Positions 1 through 8,211 of a DNA stretch of 64,000 bases are shown here, in pieces. Below the pieces are notes generated by a model. That model was not told the DNA's origin and made no database searches. It worked only from the letters and a program-made list of their open reading frames with translations. Within the stretch, counting starts at the first letter, position 1; every line of letters starts with the position of its first letter. The position numbers were made by a program, and so were the translations under genes. The stretch is from positions 1 through 64,000 of the forward strand of contig JAFTFX010000035.1 in NCBI GenBank assembly GCA_017458225.1, read 5' to 3'. This DNA comes from Prevotella sp. Lineage in GTDB: Bacteria > Bacteroidota > Bacteroidia > Bacteroidales > Bacteroidaceae.

Positions 1-441
1 ATTATGAAGATGTTTGGCCTGCTTGACTTCGGAGAACGGGCTGGCAGTGGCATCCCAGATTTGTTTGATATTTGTAAATCGGAACTCGATACACAGCCTG
101 AATACCAAGTTACTTATGCTCCAGCCCGCACAACATTGACTATAGACATTAGTAAAATGACACAGACGGAGCGGACGACAAAAGCGGACGATAAAGAAAA
201 AATGGACGATAATGACAAAGCGGACGATAAGCGGACGATAAAAGCGGACGATAAGCGGACGATAGTTATTGACTACATTCGTAGAAATGGTGAAGTAAAA
301 ACAGAAGATCTCGTAAAACTTCTAGGTTCTAGTACAACAAGAACAAAGATGCTGATCTATCAACTAGTGGACGAGGGGGTACTTGTCGCTTGCGGAGGAA
401 ACAGAAATCGCACTTACAAACTGAGAGAACAACTAAGGTGA
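1..441 (+). CDS. C-terminal part of AlbA/HATPase-type putative DNA-binding protein (5' end outside window)
   Basis: The frame is open from base 1, so the gene starts upstream of the window; the ATG at 4 is probably internal. The visible start (FGLLDFGERAGSGIPDLFDI) matches the end of the HATPase_c_4-like domain found in AlbA_2 'putative DNA-binding domain' proteins, where an E.aGSGIP motif is typical. A charged repeat linker follows (residues about 55-88, KADDK/RTI units), then a C-terminal winged-helix-like segment (about 88-145, IVIDYIRRNGEVKTEDLVKL...). Such proteins are thought to be transcriptional regulators or nucleic-acid-binding ATPases of uncertain role. The next gene has its own promoter, so this one is not in the fructan operon. 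The family call is inference from a fragment. Confidence 0.6.
   Translation: MMKMFGLLDFGERAGSGIPDLFDICKSELDTQPEYQVTYAPARTTLTIDISKMTQTERTTKADDKEKMDDNDKADDKRTIKADDKRTIVIDYIRRNGEVKTEDLVKLLGSSTTRTKMLIYQLVDEGVLVACGGNRNRTYKLREQLR
171..264 (+). repeat. in-frame GCGGACGATAA coding repeat
   Basis: The unit GCGGACGAYA(A) recurs at 171, 184, 220, 231, 244 and 255, with a variant ATGGACGATAA at 202. It encodes a hydrophilic linker of KADDK and RTI units between the ATPase-like and winged-helix-like parts of the protein. Unit spacing (11, 13 and 18 bases) is irregular, and the reading frame is kept. Confidence 0.75.
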
Positions 442-664
442 CACCCAAGAAACAATACTTTTAAAAGAACATACAAAATACTAAAAATCAGATTGTTACG
501 GTGAATATTTCGCAATTTTACATTTACTTCAACTATGCATGCCTAACGGGTAACAAAACAAGCGTAAGCGTGAAAAAGTCATAGAGCGATCAAAAGCTGG
601 GCACGATGAACGAAATTTTGCATCATTTGAAACAATTGTTACATGCGGAACATAGGATTTTCCG

Positions 665-672
665 TAATTTTG
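665..672 (+). promoter_or_regulatory. predicted -7 promoter element before LamG-GH32 gene
   Basis: TAATTTTG followed by C fits the Bacteroidetes -7 consensus TAnnTTTG and lies 31 bases before the ATG at 704. The gap 442-703 shows nothing else that I can support. No Shine-Dalgarno is visible before 704, which is usual in this phylum. Confidence 0.55.
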
Positions 673-703
673 CAGCACCAACTTAAGACAATCTGATTAT
701 AAC

Positions 704-3031
704 ATGAATCTACCAAAAACATTGTTTCTCGCCTTTCTGGCCATGCCATTTACGGCTCTACAGGCGCAACAGGCACTTCATTTTGACATGTCACTGACAG
801 GTGGACAGATTACAGAGTCTGTCAGTCAGCAGTCGTTCACCGTACAGTCGCAACTGCCAGCCTGCACTGCAACAGGCATTGACGGCCAGGCCCTGCGCTT
901 CGACGGCTACAGCAACTACGTGAAAGCTGCCGTTCCTACCAGCGGTCTGAGCACTGCGACACTCACGGTCAGCGTGGTGCTGGCAGCCGAGAGCTATCCC
1001 ATGATGCAGGTCGACGTGGCTGAGACCACGCCTACCTATGCCACCATCTTCGGCAATCTGGTCGACAAGAAAGGCTTCGCCCTGCAGCTGTCGTCACAGG
1101 GCGACCTGCGTTTTCAGTTCGGATCGGCCTACGCTAACGGCTATCTGTTCACCGTCAACGGCACGCAGAAACTTCCGCGTGGTAAGTGGTGCATGGTGAC
1201 CGCCGTGCTCGACAAGGCCAGCAATGCTGCCAAGCTCTATCTCGACGGAAAGGAAATCGGCACCAGCAGGATGAGCCGCTCCGACATGGTACACAGCACC
1301 ACCGAGTTCTATATCGGCAAGGATGCCACCGACCTGAAGTCGGGCCCCTTCCTCATCAACACGTTCTGCGGACTGATTGACGACATCAGCATCAGCAATG
1401 AAGTCACAGACTTTACGCTCGCCGACCCCGTGGACTATAGTCAGTTCCCATCACCCGATTTCAGCTATCCTGCCTCCCGCTATGAATCTTCATTATGGCG
1501 TCCACTGTTCCACGCCATGCCATCGGGTTCTTGGACCAACGAGACCCATGGCATGCTCTACAGCGGCGGCCGCTACCATCTGTTCTTCCAGAAGAATGCC
1601 AACGGTCCCTACATGTCACGCCTGCATTGGGGGCACATCTCCAGCGAGAATCTCTACGACTGGCGCGACGAGCCCATCGCCATCTATCCTGGCGAGGACT
1701 TCGACCTGAAAGGCTGCTGGAGCGGCTGCGTATACACAGACGGCGGCACACCTTATATATTATATACTGCCGTCGACAACGCCAAGGCGCGCATTGTGCA
1801 GGCCATGGCTACCGATGAGGCACTGGATAACTGGGGCAACAAGACGGTCGTCATCGACGGTCGTCCGGCTGGACTCAGCGACGACTTCCGCGACCCCTAC
1901 TGGTTCGAGGCTGGCGGTCAGCAGTATATTATTGTTGGCACGGGCAAGAACGGCATAGGTGCCTGCACGCTCCACAAACTGCAGAACGGCACATGGACCA
2001 ACGATGGCACCATCTTCTATCAGGGCTACACCGTGAGCCAGCACGGCACGTTCTGGGAGATGCCCAACGTTACTCCACTTGGCGACGGTAAGTATCTCTT
2101 CACCTGCACCCCTTTGGGCACTGCTCAGGGTGTGCGCACGCTCTGCTGGGTGGGCACCATCGGCAGCGACGGTAAGTTTAAGCCGCAGGGCGACATGCAG
2201 TATCTGGAAATGGGAGGCATCAGCCGCGACGGCTATGGACTGCTCTCACCGACCATCTATCAGAAAGACGGCAAGACCCTGCTGCTGGGCATCGTCCCCG
2301 ACAAGCTGCCCACACAGACAAATTTCGAGATGGGTTGGGCGCATAACTATTCGCTGCCTCGCGAAATATCTTTGGCAGCCGATGGTTCGTTGGTGCAGAA
2401 ACCTTATAGCGGTCTTTCGGCCATGCGCTCTGAGACGGCTTTCCAGAAGCAGCTTTCGCTGCAAGGCAGTGAGTCGTTACAGCCAGTCAGTGGTCGTCAG
2501 ATAGAGATGCGTGGCGAGTTCACCATTGCCACTGGCACCAGCTGTGGTTTCCGTTTCTTGAAGTCGGGCAATCGTGGGGCATCGCTCACCTACGAGGCTT
2601 CGACGGGCATGCTCACTCTGGACCTCACGTCGCTCAGCCGCACCAGCAATGATGGCGGCTCTTACAGTGGCATCTATTCAGCCGCGCTGCCTGAGAAGGT
2701 GAAGACGGGCGAGAAACTTGTCCTGCACGTTTTTCTGGACGGTTCCATCGCCGACATTTTTGTTTGCGACCGCTGGGCTTTCTCGGTGCGACTGTTCCCC
2801 ACTGATGCTAATGCTGTGGAGGCTGAGGCTTTTGCCAACCAGCCTACTGATGCTACGCTACAGGCCTGGACGCTCGACGTGAACCGCGATGTGCCGGAGG
2901 GTATTCATGGAGTTGACTATTTCGCCGTTTCACCATCTGACCATTGCTACGACCTGCAAGGTCGCCGACTGACATCGGTTCCCCAAAAGGGCATTTACAT
3001 CAAGAACGGTCGCAAACACGTAAAGTTCTAA
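704..3031 (+). CDS. secreted LamG-GH32 protein with altered nucleophile motif
   Basis: A 775-residue protein: signal peptide (about 1-22, ending LQAQ), LamG/concanavalin-type domain (about 25-235), a GH32 five-bladed propeller (about 265-560), the GH32 beta-sandwich (to about 735), and a C-terminal surface tag (YDLQGRRL...KGIYIKNGRK). GH32 enzymes hydrolyse fructans or sucrose with three acidic residues. The transition-state stabiliser (D397 in FRDP) and acid/base (E452 in FWEMPN) are present. The nucleophile motif, normally WMNDPNG, reads WTNETHG, so Glu280 replaces the nucleophilic Asp. The protein may be a fructan-binding protein, a weakened enzyme, or an enzyme of different specificity. 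Next to DUF1573, fructanase, transporter and fructokinase genes, it most likely acts on or binds fructan at the cell surface. Confidence 0.85.
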   Translation: MNLPKTLFLAFLAMPFTALQAQQALHFDMSLTGGQITESVSQQSFTVQSQLPACTATGIDGQALRFDGYSNYVKAAVPTSGLSTATLTVSVVLAAESYPMMQVDVAETTPTYATIFGNLVDKKGFALQLSSQGDLRFQFGSAYANGYLFTVNGTQKLPRGKWCMVTAVLDKASNAAKLYLDGKEIGTSRMSRSDMVHSTTEFYIGKDATDLKSGPFLINTFCGLIDDISISNEVTDFTLADPVDYSQFPSPDFSYPASRYESSLWRPLFHAMPSGSWTNETHGMLYSGGRYHLFFQKNANGPYMSRLHWGHISSENLYDWRDEPIAIYPGEDFDLKGCWSGCVYTDGGTPYILYTAVDNAKARIVQAMATDEALDNWGNKTVVIDGRPAGLSDDFRDPYWFEAGGQQYIIVGTGKNGIGACTLHKLQNGTWTNDGTIFYQGYTVSQHGTFWEMPNVTPLGDGKYLFTCTPLGTAQGVRTLCWVGTIGSDGKFKPQGDMQYLEMGGISRDGYGLLSPTIYQKDGKTLLLGIVPDKLPTQTNFEMGWAHNYSLPREISLAADGSLVQKPYSGLSAMRSETAFQKQLSLQGSESLQPVSGRQIEMRGEFTIATGTSCGFRFLKSGNRGASLTYEASTGMLTLDLTSLSRTSNDGGSYSGIYSAALPEKVKTGEKLVLHVFLDGSIADIFVCDRWAFSVRLFPTDANAVEAEAFANQPTDATLQAWTLDVNRDVPEGIHGVDYFAVSPSDHCYDLQGRRLTSVPQKGIYIKNGRKHVKF

Positions 3032-3047
3032 AGTCTAAAGCTTAAAT

Positions 3048-3641
3048 ATGCTTGACTCGCTCATCGTCATCGGTCTTGCCACCGTCGGTCTCGGCACTAT
3101 TCATGAGGCCGACGGTGTGCAGGAGCGTTCGTTCTGGCTGCGCAATGTGGGCACCGACAGTGTTATGCTCCGGCAGGGCTACACCTCGTGCGGCTGCACC
3201 ACCATCAGCTTTGCCCAGGGCTGCCGACTGGCTCCTGACGACAGTACGCGCGTAGACCTGCACTTCAATCCCCGTGGCAAGGGTGGTGACTTTCTGGAGC
3301 AGGGCACCATTGTCTACGGCGAGGGGCGCAAACGTGTGACGATGGGGCTTGAGGGCACCTGCATCAGCAGCGAAGAGAGCCTGCTGCGGCAGTTTCCTAT
3401 CCGCCTGAGCGACAGTCTTCGCCTGTCGGCCAACCGCTTCGATCTGGGCATCATGCATGTAGGCGAGCGTAAGGAGCGTGGCGTGGTGGTGCTCCATCGC
3501 AACGAGGGCGACCGTCAGGAGCGCATTCCCATCAGTTTCGCGATCACTCCCGACATGCCCAAGGGGTTGCAGCATGTGCCCGTCACTTTGACCATTAAAG
3601 ATTTGAAGGCTATTGTTGTGCTGGATGTAGTTGTCAGATGA
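3048..3641 (+). CDS. DUF1573-domain protein
   Basis: A 197-residue protein starting 16 bases after the GH32 stop, so it is probably co-transcribed. Residues about 15-105 match DUF1573, an Ig-like beta-sandwich frequent in Bacteroidetes: RNVGTDSV, then the conserved SCGCTT (about 47-52), then LAPDDSTRVDLHFNPRG. The second half (about 115-197) looks like another, more divergent sandwich. No convincing signal peptide is seen at the chosen ATG; the hydrophobic stretch at residues 4-15 is weak. DUF1573 has no established biochemical role. Element copy 1 of the 22-bp repeat family begins about 20 bases after its stop. Confidence 0.75.
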   Translation: MLDSLIVIGLATVGLGTIHEADGVQERSFWLRNVGTDSVMLRQGYTSCGCTTISFAQGCRLAPDDSTRVDLHFNPRGKGGDFLEQGTIVYGEGRKRVTMGLEGTCISSEESLLRQFPIRLSDSLRLSANRFDLGIMHVGERKERGVVVLHRNEGDRQERIPISFAITPDMPKGLQHVPVTLTIKDLKAIVVLDVVVR

Positions 3642-3661
3642 GTCGAACCGTATAAAACAGT

Positions 3662-3946
3662 CAAAAAAATTTTTGTCGTTTTTGCATACACTGCTGTCAC
3701 TATATCGCTACTGCCGCGATAACTGCGTTTCCGCAATCTGCGTCACTTTATACTGCAACGGATAGTCCGTTTCGCTGCAGTTAATATTGAATCTCGCTGC
3801 AATCTAAGTTTAATCACACCGGAATTTGACGTTAATCAGAGCAGAGAATGACGCAAACGAGAGCAGAGAATGACGCAAACGGTAGTAGAGATTGATGCAA
3901 ACGGTAGTGACAGCAGTGTATGCAAATTTTGCAAAAAGATTTTTCA
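3662..3946. repeat. 22-bp-unit intergenic element, copy 1, with terminal inverted repeats
   Basis: The core 3683-3924 is bounded by perfect 18-bp inverted repeats: TGCATACACTGCTGTCAC at 3683-3700 and its reverse complement at 3907-3924. A looser A/T-rich extension reaches 3662 and 3946. The core is 242 bp, exactly 11 x 22. Inside, related 22-bp units run in register, for example starting at 3774, 3796, 3818, 3840, 3862, 3884 and 3906. The units drift from GCTGCAGTTAAT-type to AGCAGAGAATGACGCAAACG-type. There is no open reading frame of note. Copies 2 (23291) and 3 (54411) share units. It fills most of the left half of the 562-base gap 3642-4203. Confidence 0.85.
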
Positions 3947-4057
3947 CATAAGAATCCTCATGTCGCTGTGCAGTGAGGAAAAAGAGTGGAAAATTTGTTG
4001 AAATCTATATTATTTACCTCAGTTCGGGATAAAATAGACTGTTAGTAGTTTCTCTGA

Positions 4058-4103
4058 AAAAATCGTTCATTGTACGGAAAATGCGTTACGATGAACGATT
4101 TTT
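4058..4103 (+). terminator. stem-loop, possible terminator upstream of fructanase
   Basis: AAAAATCGTTCAT at 4058-4070 and ATGAACGATTTTT at 4091-4103 form a perfect 13-bp stem with a 20-base loop, ending in a T run on the plus strand. It lies 46 bases before the next promoter (4150). It could end transcription from the GH32/DUF1573 unit or be an operator. The rest of the gap up to 4149 shows nothing further. Confidence 0.45.
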
Positions 4104-4149
4104 CTTAGCCTTTGTATCATAATTTACACGGTTTTAAGGTGAAAAGGCA

Positions 4150-4157
4150 TAATTTTG
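4150..4157 (+). promoter_or_regulatory. predicted -7 promoter element of the fructanase operon
   Basis: TAATTTTG followed by CAGCAC, 46 bases before the ATG at 4204. The stretch TTTTGCAGCAC also follows the -7 element at 665, so the two fructan promoters look alike and may be co-regulated. Confidence 0.6.
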
Positions 4158-4203
4158 CAGCACAGAAATCGTTAGAAAAGAAATACTAAGAACCCAAAAC
4201 AAC

Positions 4204-5919
4204 ATGAAAAGATTATTGACCGCAATGACAATGCTGCTGTTGGCTGCAGGGCTGCAGGCCCAGACACCGATGGTGCTGGGGAAGAGCCATGCCATGCAGC
4301 GTGTGAAGGCAACTGAGCGCTATCTGCTGTTGCCCGTGCAGGAGAGAGAGGAGAATGCAAACATTCGCGTGCTGGTGGCTGGCGAGCAGCGGCAGTCGCT
4401 GAACGTAAAGCTGGCTGTTGATCAGGTGGACTACTACGTGCCACTGGACATTCAGCGGTTTGGCTCGAAGGACATTCTGCTGGACATCACGTTCTATGGC
4501 GACCGCCGTTTCACGGGAGCCATGAAGGATTTTCTGTGCTGGAAAGAGATGAAGCAGGCTGGCGAGTTTGACACGACGAACCGTGAACGCTTCCGCCCGG
4601 CCTACCACCACACGCCCCTATATGGCTGGATGAATGATCCCAATGGTATGTTCTATAAGGATGGTGTTTATCATCTGTACTACCAGTGGAACCCCTATGG
4701 TTCGCAGTGGGAGAACATGACGTGGGGACATAGCACGTCGAAGGACTTGATTCACTGGAAGGCTCAGCCCATGGCTATTGAGAGTGACGCGCTGGGTGAC
4801 ATTTTCAGCGGCTCGTGCGTGGTAGACCAGAAGAACGACCAGGTGGTGGCTTTCTACACTTCGGCAGGCAAGTGCCAGGTGCAGTCGATGGCCATCTCGA
4901 AGGATAACGGCATGACGTTCCAGAAATATAGCGGCAACCCTGTGCTGGTGAGCAACGAGGAGGACTTCCGCGACCCGAAGGCTTTCTGGAACGAGGACAT
5001 CAAGAAGTGGAACCTGGTGCTGGCTGTGGGTCAGGAGATGCGCATCTACTCGAGCGAGAACCTGAAAGACTGGCAGTACGAGAGTTCGTTTGGTAAGGAC
5101 TATGGCTGCCACGACGGTGTGTGGGAGTGCCCCGACCTGATGAAGCTGCCGGTGAGGACTGCCGCTGTTTCCGACGGTTCTTCGTCGGGTGTTAAGACCA
5201 AGTGGATGCTGATCTGCAACATCAACCCTGGCGGTCCTTTTGGCGGCTCGGCCACACAGTACTTCATCGGCGACTTCGACGGACACAGGTTCACTTGCGA
5301 GCACAAGGACACTCGCTGGATGGACTATGGCAAGGACCACTATGCCACCGTTACCTTTGACAATGCCCCAGAGGGTCGCAAGATTGCCCTGGCATGGATG
5401 TCGAACTGGCAGTATGCCAATCAGGTGCCCACGAAGCAGTTCCGCTCGGCTAACTCGGTGCCTCGCGACCTGGACCTCTTCGAATATAACGGTCAGACCT
5501 ACTGCGGTGTGACTCCTTCAAAGGAGCTGCTGGCCCTGCGCGGACCAGTGGTGAAGAAGTTGCCGCAGACTTGCGAGATTGTGGTAGACGTGAAAGAATC
5601 GGCAGAGGTGGTGCTGAGCAACGCGCTGGGCGAGCAGGTGGTGATGAGGTATGACGCATCGGCACGCACGTTCTCGATGGACCGCACGCGCAGCTATGCC
5701 AGCTTCAGCGAGGCTTTCCCCTGCGTGACCACCGCCCCGGTGTATGGCGACATGAAGCAGTTGCGCATCTTTGTAGACCACTGCTCTATTGAGGCCTTCG
5801 ACAGCGAGGGACACATGGCCATGACCAATCTGGTGTTCCCCCAGGAGCCTTATAATCAGATGAAGGTGAAGGGCGGAAAGGCAACCATTTATAGACTCTC
5901 CCCCGACCCCTCCCTGTGA
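4204..5919 (+). CDS. secreted GH32 fructanase (levanase/inulinase type)
   Basis: A 571-residue protein with a signal peptide (about 1-19, ending LQAQ), a short N-terminal beta domain (about 25-125), a GH32 propeller (about 130-450) and a beta-sandwich. All three catalytic motifs are intact: WMNDPNG (nucleophile D145), FRDPK (D257) and WECPD (acid/base E308). Family knowledge: it hydrolyses beta-fructosidic bonds in levan, inulin or sucrose, releasing fructose, probably in the periplasm or at the surface. It heads an operon with the transporter (5982) and fructokinase (7221). The last residues (RLSPDPSL) and the stop codon are supplied by a GC-rich palindrome (5907-5927), so the original C-terminus has probably been replaced by a REP-like insertion. 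Confidence 0.92.
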   Translation: MKRLLTAMTMLLLAAGLQAQTPMVLGKSHAMQRVKATERYLLLPVQEREENANIRVLVAGEQRQSLNVKLAVDQVDYYVPLDIQRFGSKDILLDITFYGDRRFTGAMKDFLCWKEMKQAGEFDTTNRERFRPAYHHTPLYGWMNDPNGMFYKDGVYHLYYQWNPYGSQWENMTWGHSTSKDLIHWKAQPMAIESDALGDIFSGSCVVDQKNDQVVAFYTSAGKCQVQSMAISKDNGMTFQKYSGNPVLVSNEEDFRDPKAFWNEDIKKWNLVLAVGQEMRIYSSENLKDWQYESSFGKDYGCHDGVWECPDLMKLPVRTAAVSDGSSSGVKTKWMLICNINPGGPFGGSATQYFIGDFDGHRFTCEHKDTRWMDYGKDHYATVTFDNAPEGRKIALAWMSNWQYANQVPTKQFRSANSVPRDLDLFEYNGQTYCGVTPSKELLALRGPVVKKLPQTCEIVVDVKESAEVVLSNALGEQVVMRYDASARTFSMDRTRSYASFSEAFPCVTTAPVYGDMKQLRIFVDHCSIEAFDSEGHMAMTNLVFPQEPYNQMKVKGGKATIYRLSPDPSL

Positions 5920-5927
5920 GGGAGGGG
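5907..5927. repeat. REP-like palindrome at the 3' end of the fructanase gene
   Basis: CCCCTCCCT-GTG-AGGGAGGGG is a perfect 9-bp stem with a 3-base loop, and the fructanase stop TGA (5917-5919) sits in it. A near reverse-complement copy of the wider sequence lies at about 6003-6040. The pair therefore forms an inverted doublet around the intergenic gap, like REP doublets. Confidence 0.75.
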
Positions 5928-5981
5928 AGTCTGAGACTCTTCGCATCGAATATCAATAATATGCTAATAAACTGAAAAAAT

Positions 5982-7187
5982 ATGCAACAGAACAATGTAA
6001 CTACTCCCCTCCATCACAGGGAGGGGAAAGGGGGTGGGTCTTTTGTACTCGTTCCCTTGATGCTCTGCTTTTTCTGCATGGGCTTCGTGGACCTGGTGGG
6101 CATTGCCTCCAACTATGTGAAAGAAGACCTGGGTCTGAGTGACTCGGTGGCCAACGTGCTACCCTCGCTGGTGTTCTTCTGGTTCCTTATCTTCTCGGTG
6201 CCTACGGGCATGCTGATGAACAAGATTGGCCGCAAGAAGACGGTGGTGCTGTCGCTGGTGGTGACGGTCTTCTCGCTGCTGCTGCCGCTGATTGCCAACA
6301 ATTTCTACGTGATGCTCTGTGCCTTCTCGCTGCTGGGCATCGGCAATGCCCTGATGCAGACCTCGCTGAACCCACTGGTGAGCGGTGTGATAGGCGGTGA
6401 GAACCTGGCCTCGACGCTCACCTTCGGACAGTTTGTGAAGGCCATTGCCTCGTTCTCGGCTCCTTATCTGGCCATGTGGGGTGCCACGCAGGCCATCCCC
6501 ACGTTCGGACTGGACTGGCGCGTGTTGTTCGCCATCTTCTTCGTGGTGGGCACGCTCTCTACGCTGTGGCTGTGGGTGACCCCCATCGAGGAGGAACCCA
6601 TCACGGGCAAGCCCTCCACCTTCGTTGAGTGCTTCAAGCTGCTGGGCACGCCCATCGTGCTGCTGTCGTTCCTCGGCATCATGTGCCATGTAGGTATCGA
6701 TGTAGGTACAAACACCACGGCTCCGAAAATCCTGATGGAACGCCTGGGCATGACGCTCAACGAGGCCGCCTTTGCCACCTCGCTCTACTTCATCTTCCGC
6801 ACCATAGGCTGTCTGACGGGCTCGTTCTTCCTGCGCGTCATGAACAACCGCACGTTCTTCATCATCTCCGTCTGCATGATGGCACTGTCAATGTGCGGTC
6901 TGTTCTTCGGACAAGAGGAGTGGATGCTCTACACAGCCATCGCACTGGTGGGCTACGGCAACTCGAACATCTTCTCGCTGGTGTTTGCACAGGCACTGAC
7001 CGCCATGCCGCAGAAGCAGAACGAGGTCTCGGGACTGATGATCATGGGCCTATTCGGCGGAACCATCTTCCCATTGCTGATGGGCTTTGCCAGCGATGCC
7101 ATGGGACAGGCAGGTGCCGTGCTCGTCATGGCCGTGGGCGTGGTGTATCTGTTCAGCTATATCTCGCAATTGAAAACATCGAAATAA
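5982..7187 (+). CDS. MFS fructose/hexose transporter (FucP-like)
   Basis: A 401-residue integral membrane protein with about 12 hydrophobic segments. Typical MFS loop motif: GMLMNKIGRKKTVV (about residues 75-88). The overall pattern fits the FHS/FucP proton-symporter family, which in Bacteroidetes fructan loci imports fructose across the inner membrane. It lies 62 bases after the fructanase and 33 bases before fructokinase, supporting fructose as substrate. Residues about 8-20 (TPLHHREGKGGG) are encoded by a REP-like palindrome (6006-6026) just before TM1, so the native N-terminus may have been altered. A start at MLCFFCMGF (residue 27) would cut into TM1 and is less likely. Confidence 0.85.
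   Translation: MQQNNVTTPLHHREGKGGGSFVLVPLMLCFFCMGFVDLVGIASNYVKEDLGLSDSVANVLPSLVFFWFLIFSVPTGMLMNKIGRKKTVVLSLVVTVFSLLLPLIANNFYVMLCAFSLLGIGNALMQTSLNPLVSGVIGGENLASTLTFGQFVKAIASFSAPYLAMWGATQAIPTFGLDWRVLFAIFFVVGTLSTLWLWVTPIEEEPITGKPSTFVECFKLLGTPIVLLSFLGIMCHVGIDVGTNTTAPKILMERLGMTLNEAAFATSLYFIFRTIGCLTGSFFLRVMNNRTFFIISVCMMALSMCGLFFGQEEWMLYTAIALVGYGNSNIFSLVFAQALTAMPQKQNEVSGLMIMGLFGGTIFPLLMGFASDAMGQAGAVLVMAVGVVYLFSYISQLKTSK
6006..6026. repeat. REP-like palindrome inside the 5' end of the transporter gene
   Basis: CCCCTCC...GGAGGGG (7-bp stem) followed by AAAGGGGGTGGG. The wider sequence is close to the reverse complement of the copy at 5907-5927. It is translated in the transporter as part of TPLHHREGKGGG, a peptide type recognisable as repeat-derived. 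Confidence 0.7.
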
Positions 7188-7220
7188 CATCATGACGTAA
7201 TAACGAAAAACCAAATAACT

Positions 7221-8105
7221 ATGAATCAGAAACGCTATGTAGTAGGACTCGGAGAAGTCCTGTGGGATGTACTTCCCGAAGGTAAGAAACTGGGTGGTGC
7301 ACCTGCCAATTTCGCCTATCATGCAGGCCAGTTCCTGGGCTGCGACAATACCATCGCCATCAGTGCGCTGGGCGAAGACAAGCTGGCCGACGAGACCATC
7401 GACGCACTGCGCGAGCATGGGCTGAACGATCTGATGCCTCATGTGCCCTACCCCACCGGTACCGTGCAGGTGACACTCGACGAGCAGGGCATCCCCACCT
7501 ATGATATTAAAGAGAACGTGGCTTGGGACAATATTCCCTACGATGAGGACATCCGCCAGATAGCCCGCAACTGCCGTGCCGTGTGCTTCGGCTCGCTGGC
7601 TCAGCGCAACGTGGTCAGCCGCGAAACCATTCATCGTTTCCTCGACGACACGCCTGCCGACTGCGTAAAAATCTTCGACATCAACCTGCGCCAGCAGTTC
7701 TACACCAAGGAGGTTATCAAGGAATCGCTGCAGCGTTGCAACATCCTGAAGATTAACGACGAGGAGCTGGTGCTCATCGGCCGCATGTTCGGCTATCCTG
7801 GTCTTGACATCGAGAACAAGTGCTGGCTCATTTTGGGCAAGTACAATCTGGACATGCTGGTGCTGACCTGCGGCACGAACGGCAGCTATGTCTTCACCCC
7901 CGGACAGATGAGTTTCCAGGAGACACCGAAGGTAAAGGTGGCCGACACCGTAGGAGCCGGCGACTCGTTCACAGGCTCGTTCTGTGCCGCCATCCTCAAT
8001 GGCAAGCCCGTGACCGAGGCCCACAAGAAGGCTGTTGAAGTATCGGCCTACGTATGCACCCAAAACGGTGCCATGCCCACGCTGCCTGCCGAGATTCTGG
8101 CATAA
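7221..8105 (+). CDS. PfkB-family fructokinase
   Basis: A 294-residue cytoplasmic sugar kinase of the ribokinase/PfkB family. The N-terminal signature is clear (GLGEVLWDVLP, then KLGGAPANFAYH at about residues 27-38). The C-terminal signature DTVGAGDSF carries the catalytic base D248. Family reaction: ATP + fructose to fructose-phosphate. Its position after the fructanase and MFS transporter makes fructose the likely substrate. There is no terminator directly after it; the next gene has its own promoter at 8187. Confidence 0.88.
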   Translation: MNQKRYVVGLGEVLWDVLPEGKKLGGAPANFAYHAGQFLGCDNTIAISALGEDKLADETIDALREHGLNDLMPHVPYPTGTVQVTLDEQGIPTYDIKENVAWDNIPYDEDIRQIARNCRAVCFGSLAQRNVVSRETIHRFLDDTPADCVKIFDINLRQQFYTKEVIKESLQRCNILKINDEELVLIGRMFGYPGLDIENKCWLILGKYNLDMLVLTCGTNGSYVFTPGQMSFQETPKVKVADTVGAGDSFTGSFCAAILNGKPVTEAHKKAVEVSAYVCTQNGAMPTLPAEILA

Positions 8106-8130
8106 CAGCTGGGGGTGATATGCTTGCTCT

Positions 8131-8155
8131 GTACGAACTTATACGTTTTTAAACG
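8131..8155 (+). promoter_or_regulatory. candidate operator shared with the 18038 site
   Basis: GTACGAACTTATACGTTTTTAAACG lies 32 bases before the -7 element at 8187. The 14-mer TACGTTTTTAAACG (8142-8155) recurs exactly at 18062-18075, upstream of the PL11 pseudogene and opposite the minus-strand operon. CGTTT/AAACG is an inverted repeat with a 2-base spacer. The nearby broken hybrid regulator (18781-21562) ends in an AraC-type DNA-binding domain and is the obvious, unproven, cognate protein. Confidence 0.45.
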
Positions 8156-8186
8156 TTTTTATAGTCATTCGATGCCGTACATTCAG

Positions 8187-8194
8187 TAATTTTG
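8187..8194 (+). promoter_or_regulatory. predicted -7 promoter element of GH2 gene
   Basis: TAATTTTG followed by C, 18 bases before the ATG at 8212, which implies a very short leader. Confidence 0.6.
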
Positions 8195-8211
8195 CGACAA
8201 AATTATTTGAC

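Noticed and set aside
3683-3924. 22-bp arrays as a CRISPR array
   Set aside because: Units are contiguous with no spacers, drift in sequence, and no cas gene is nearby.
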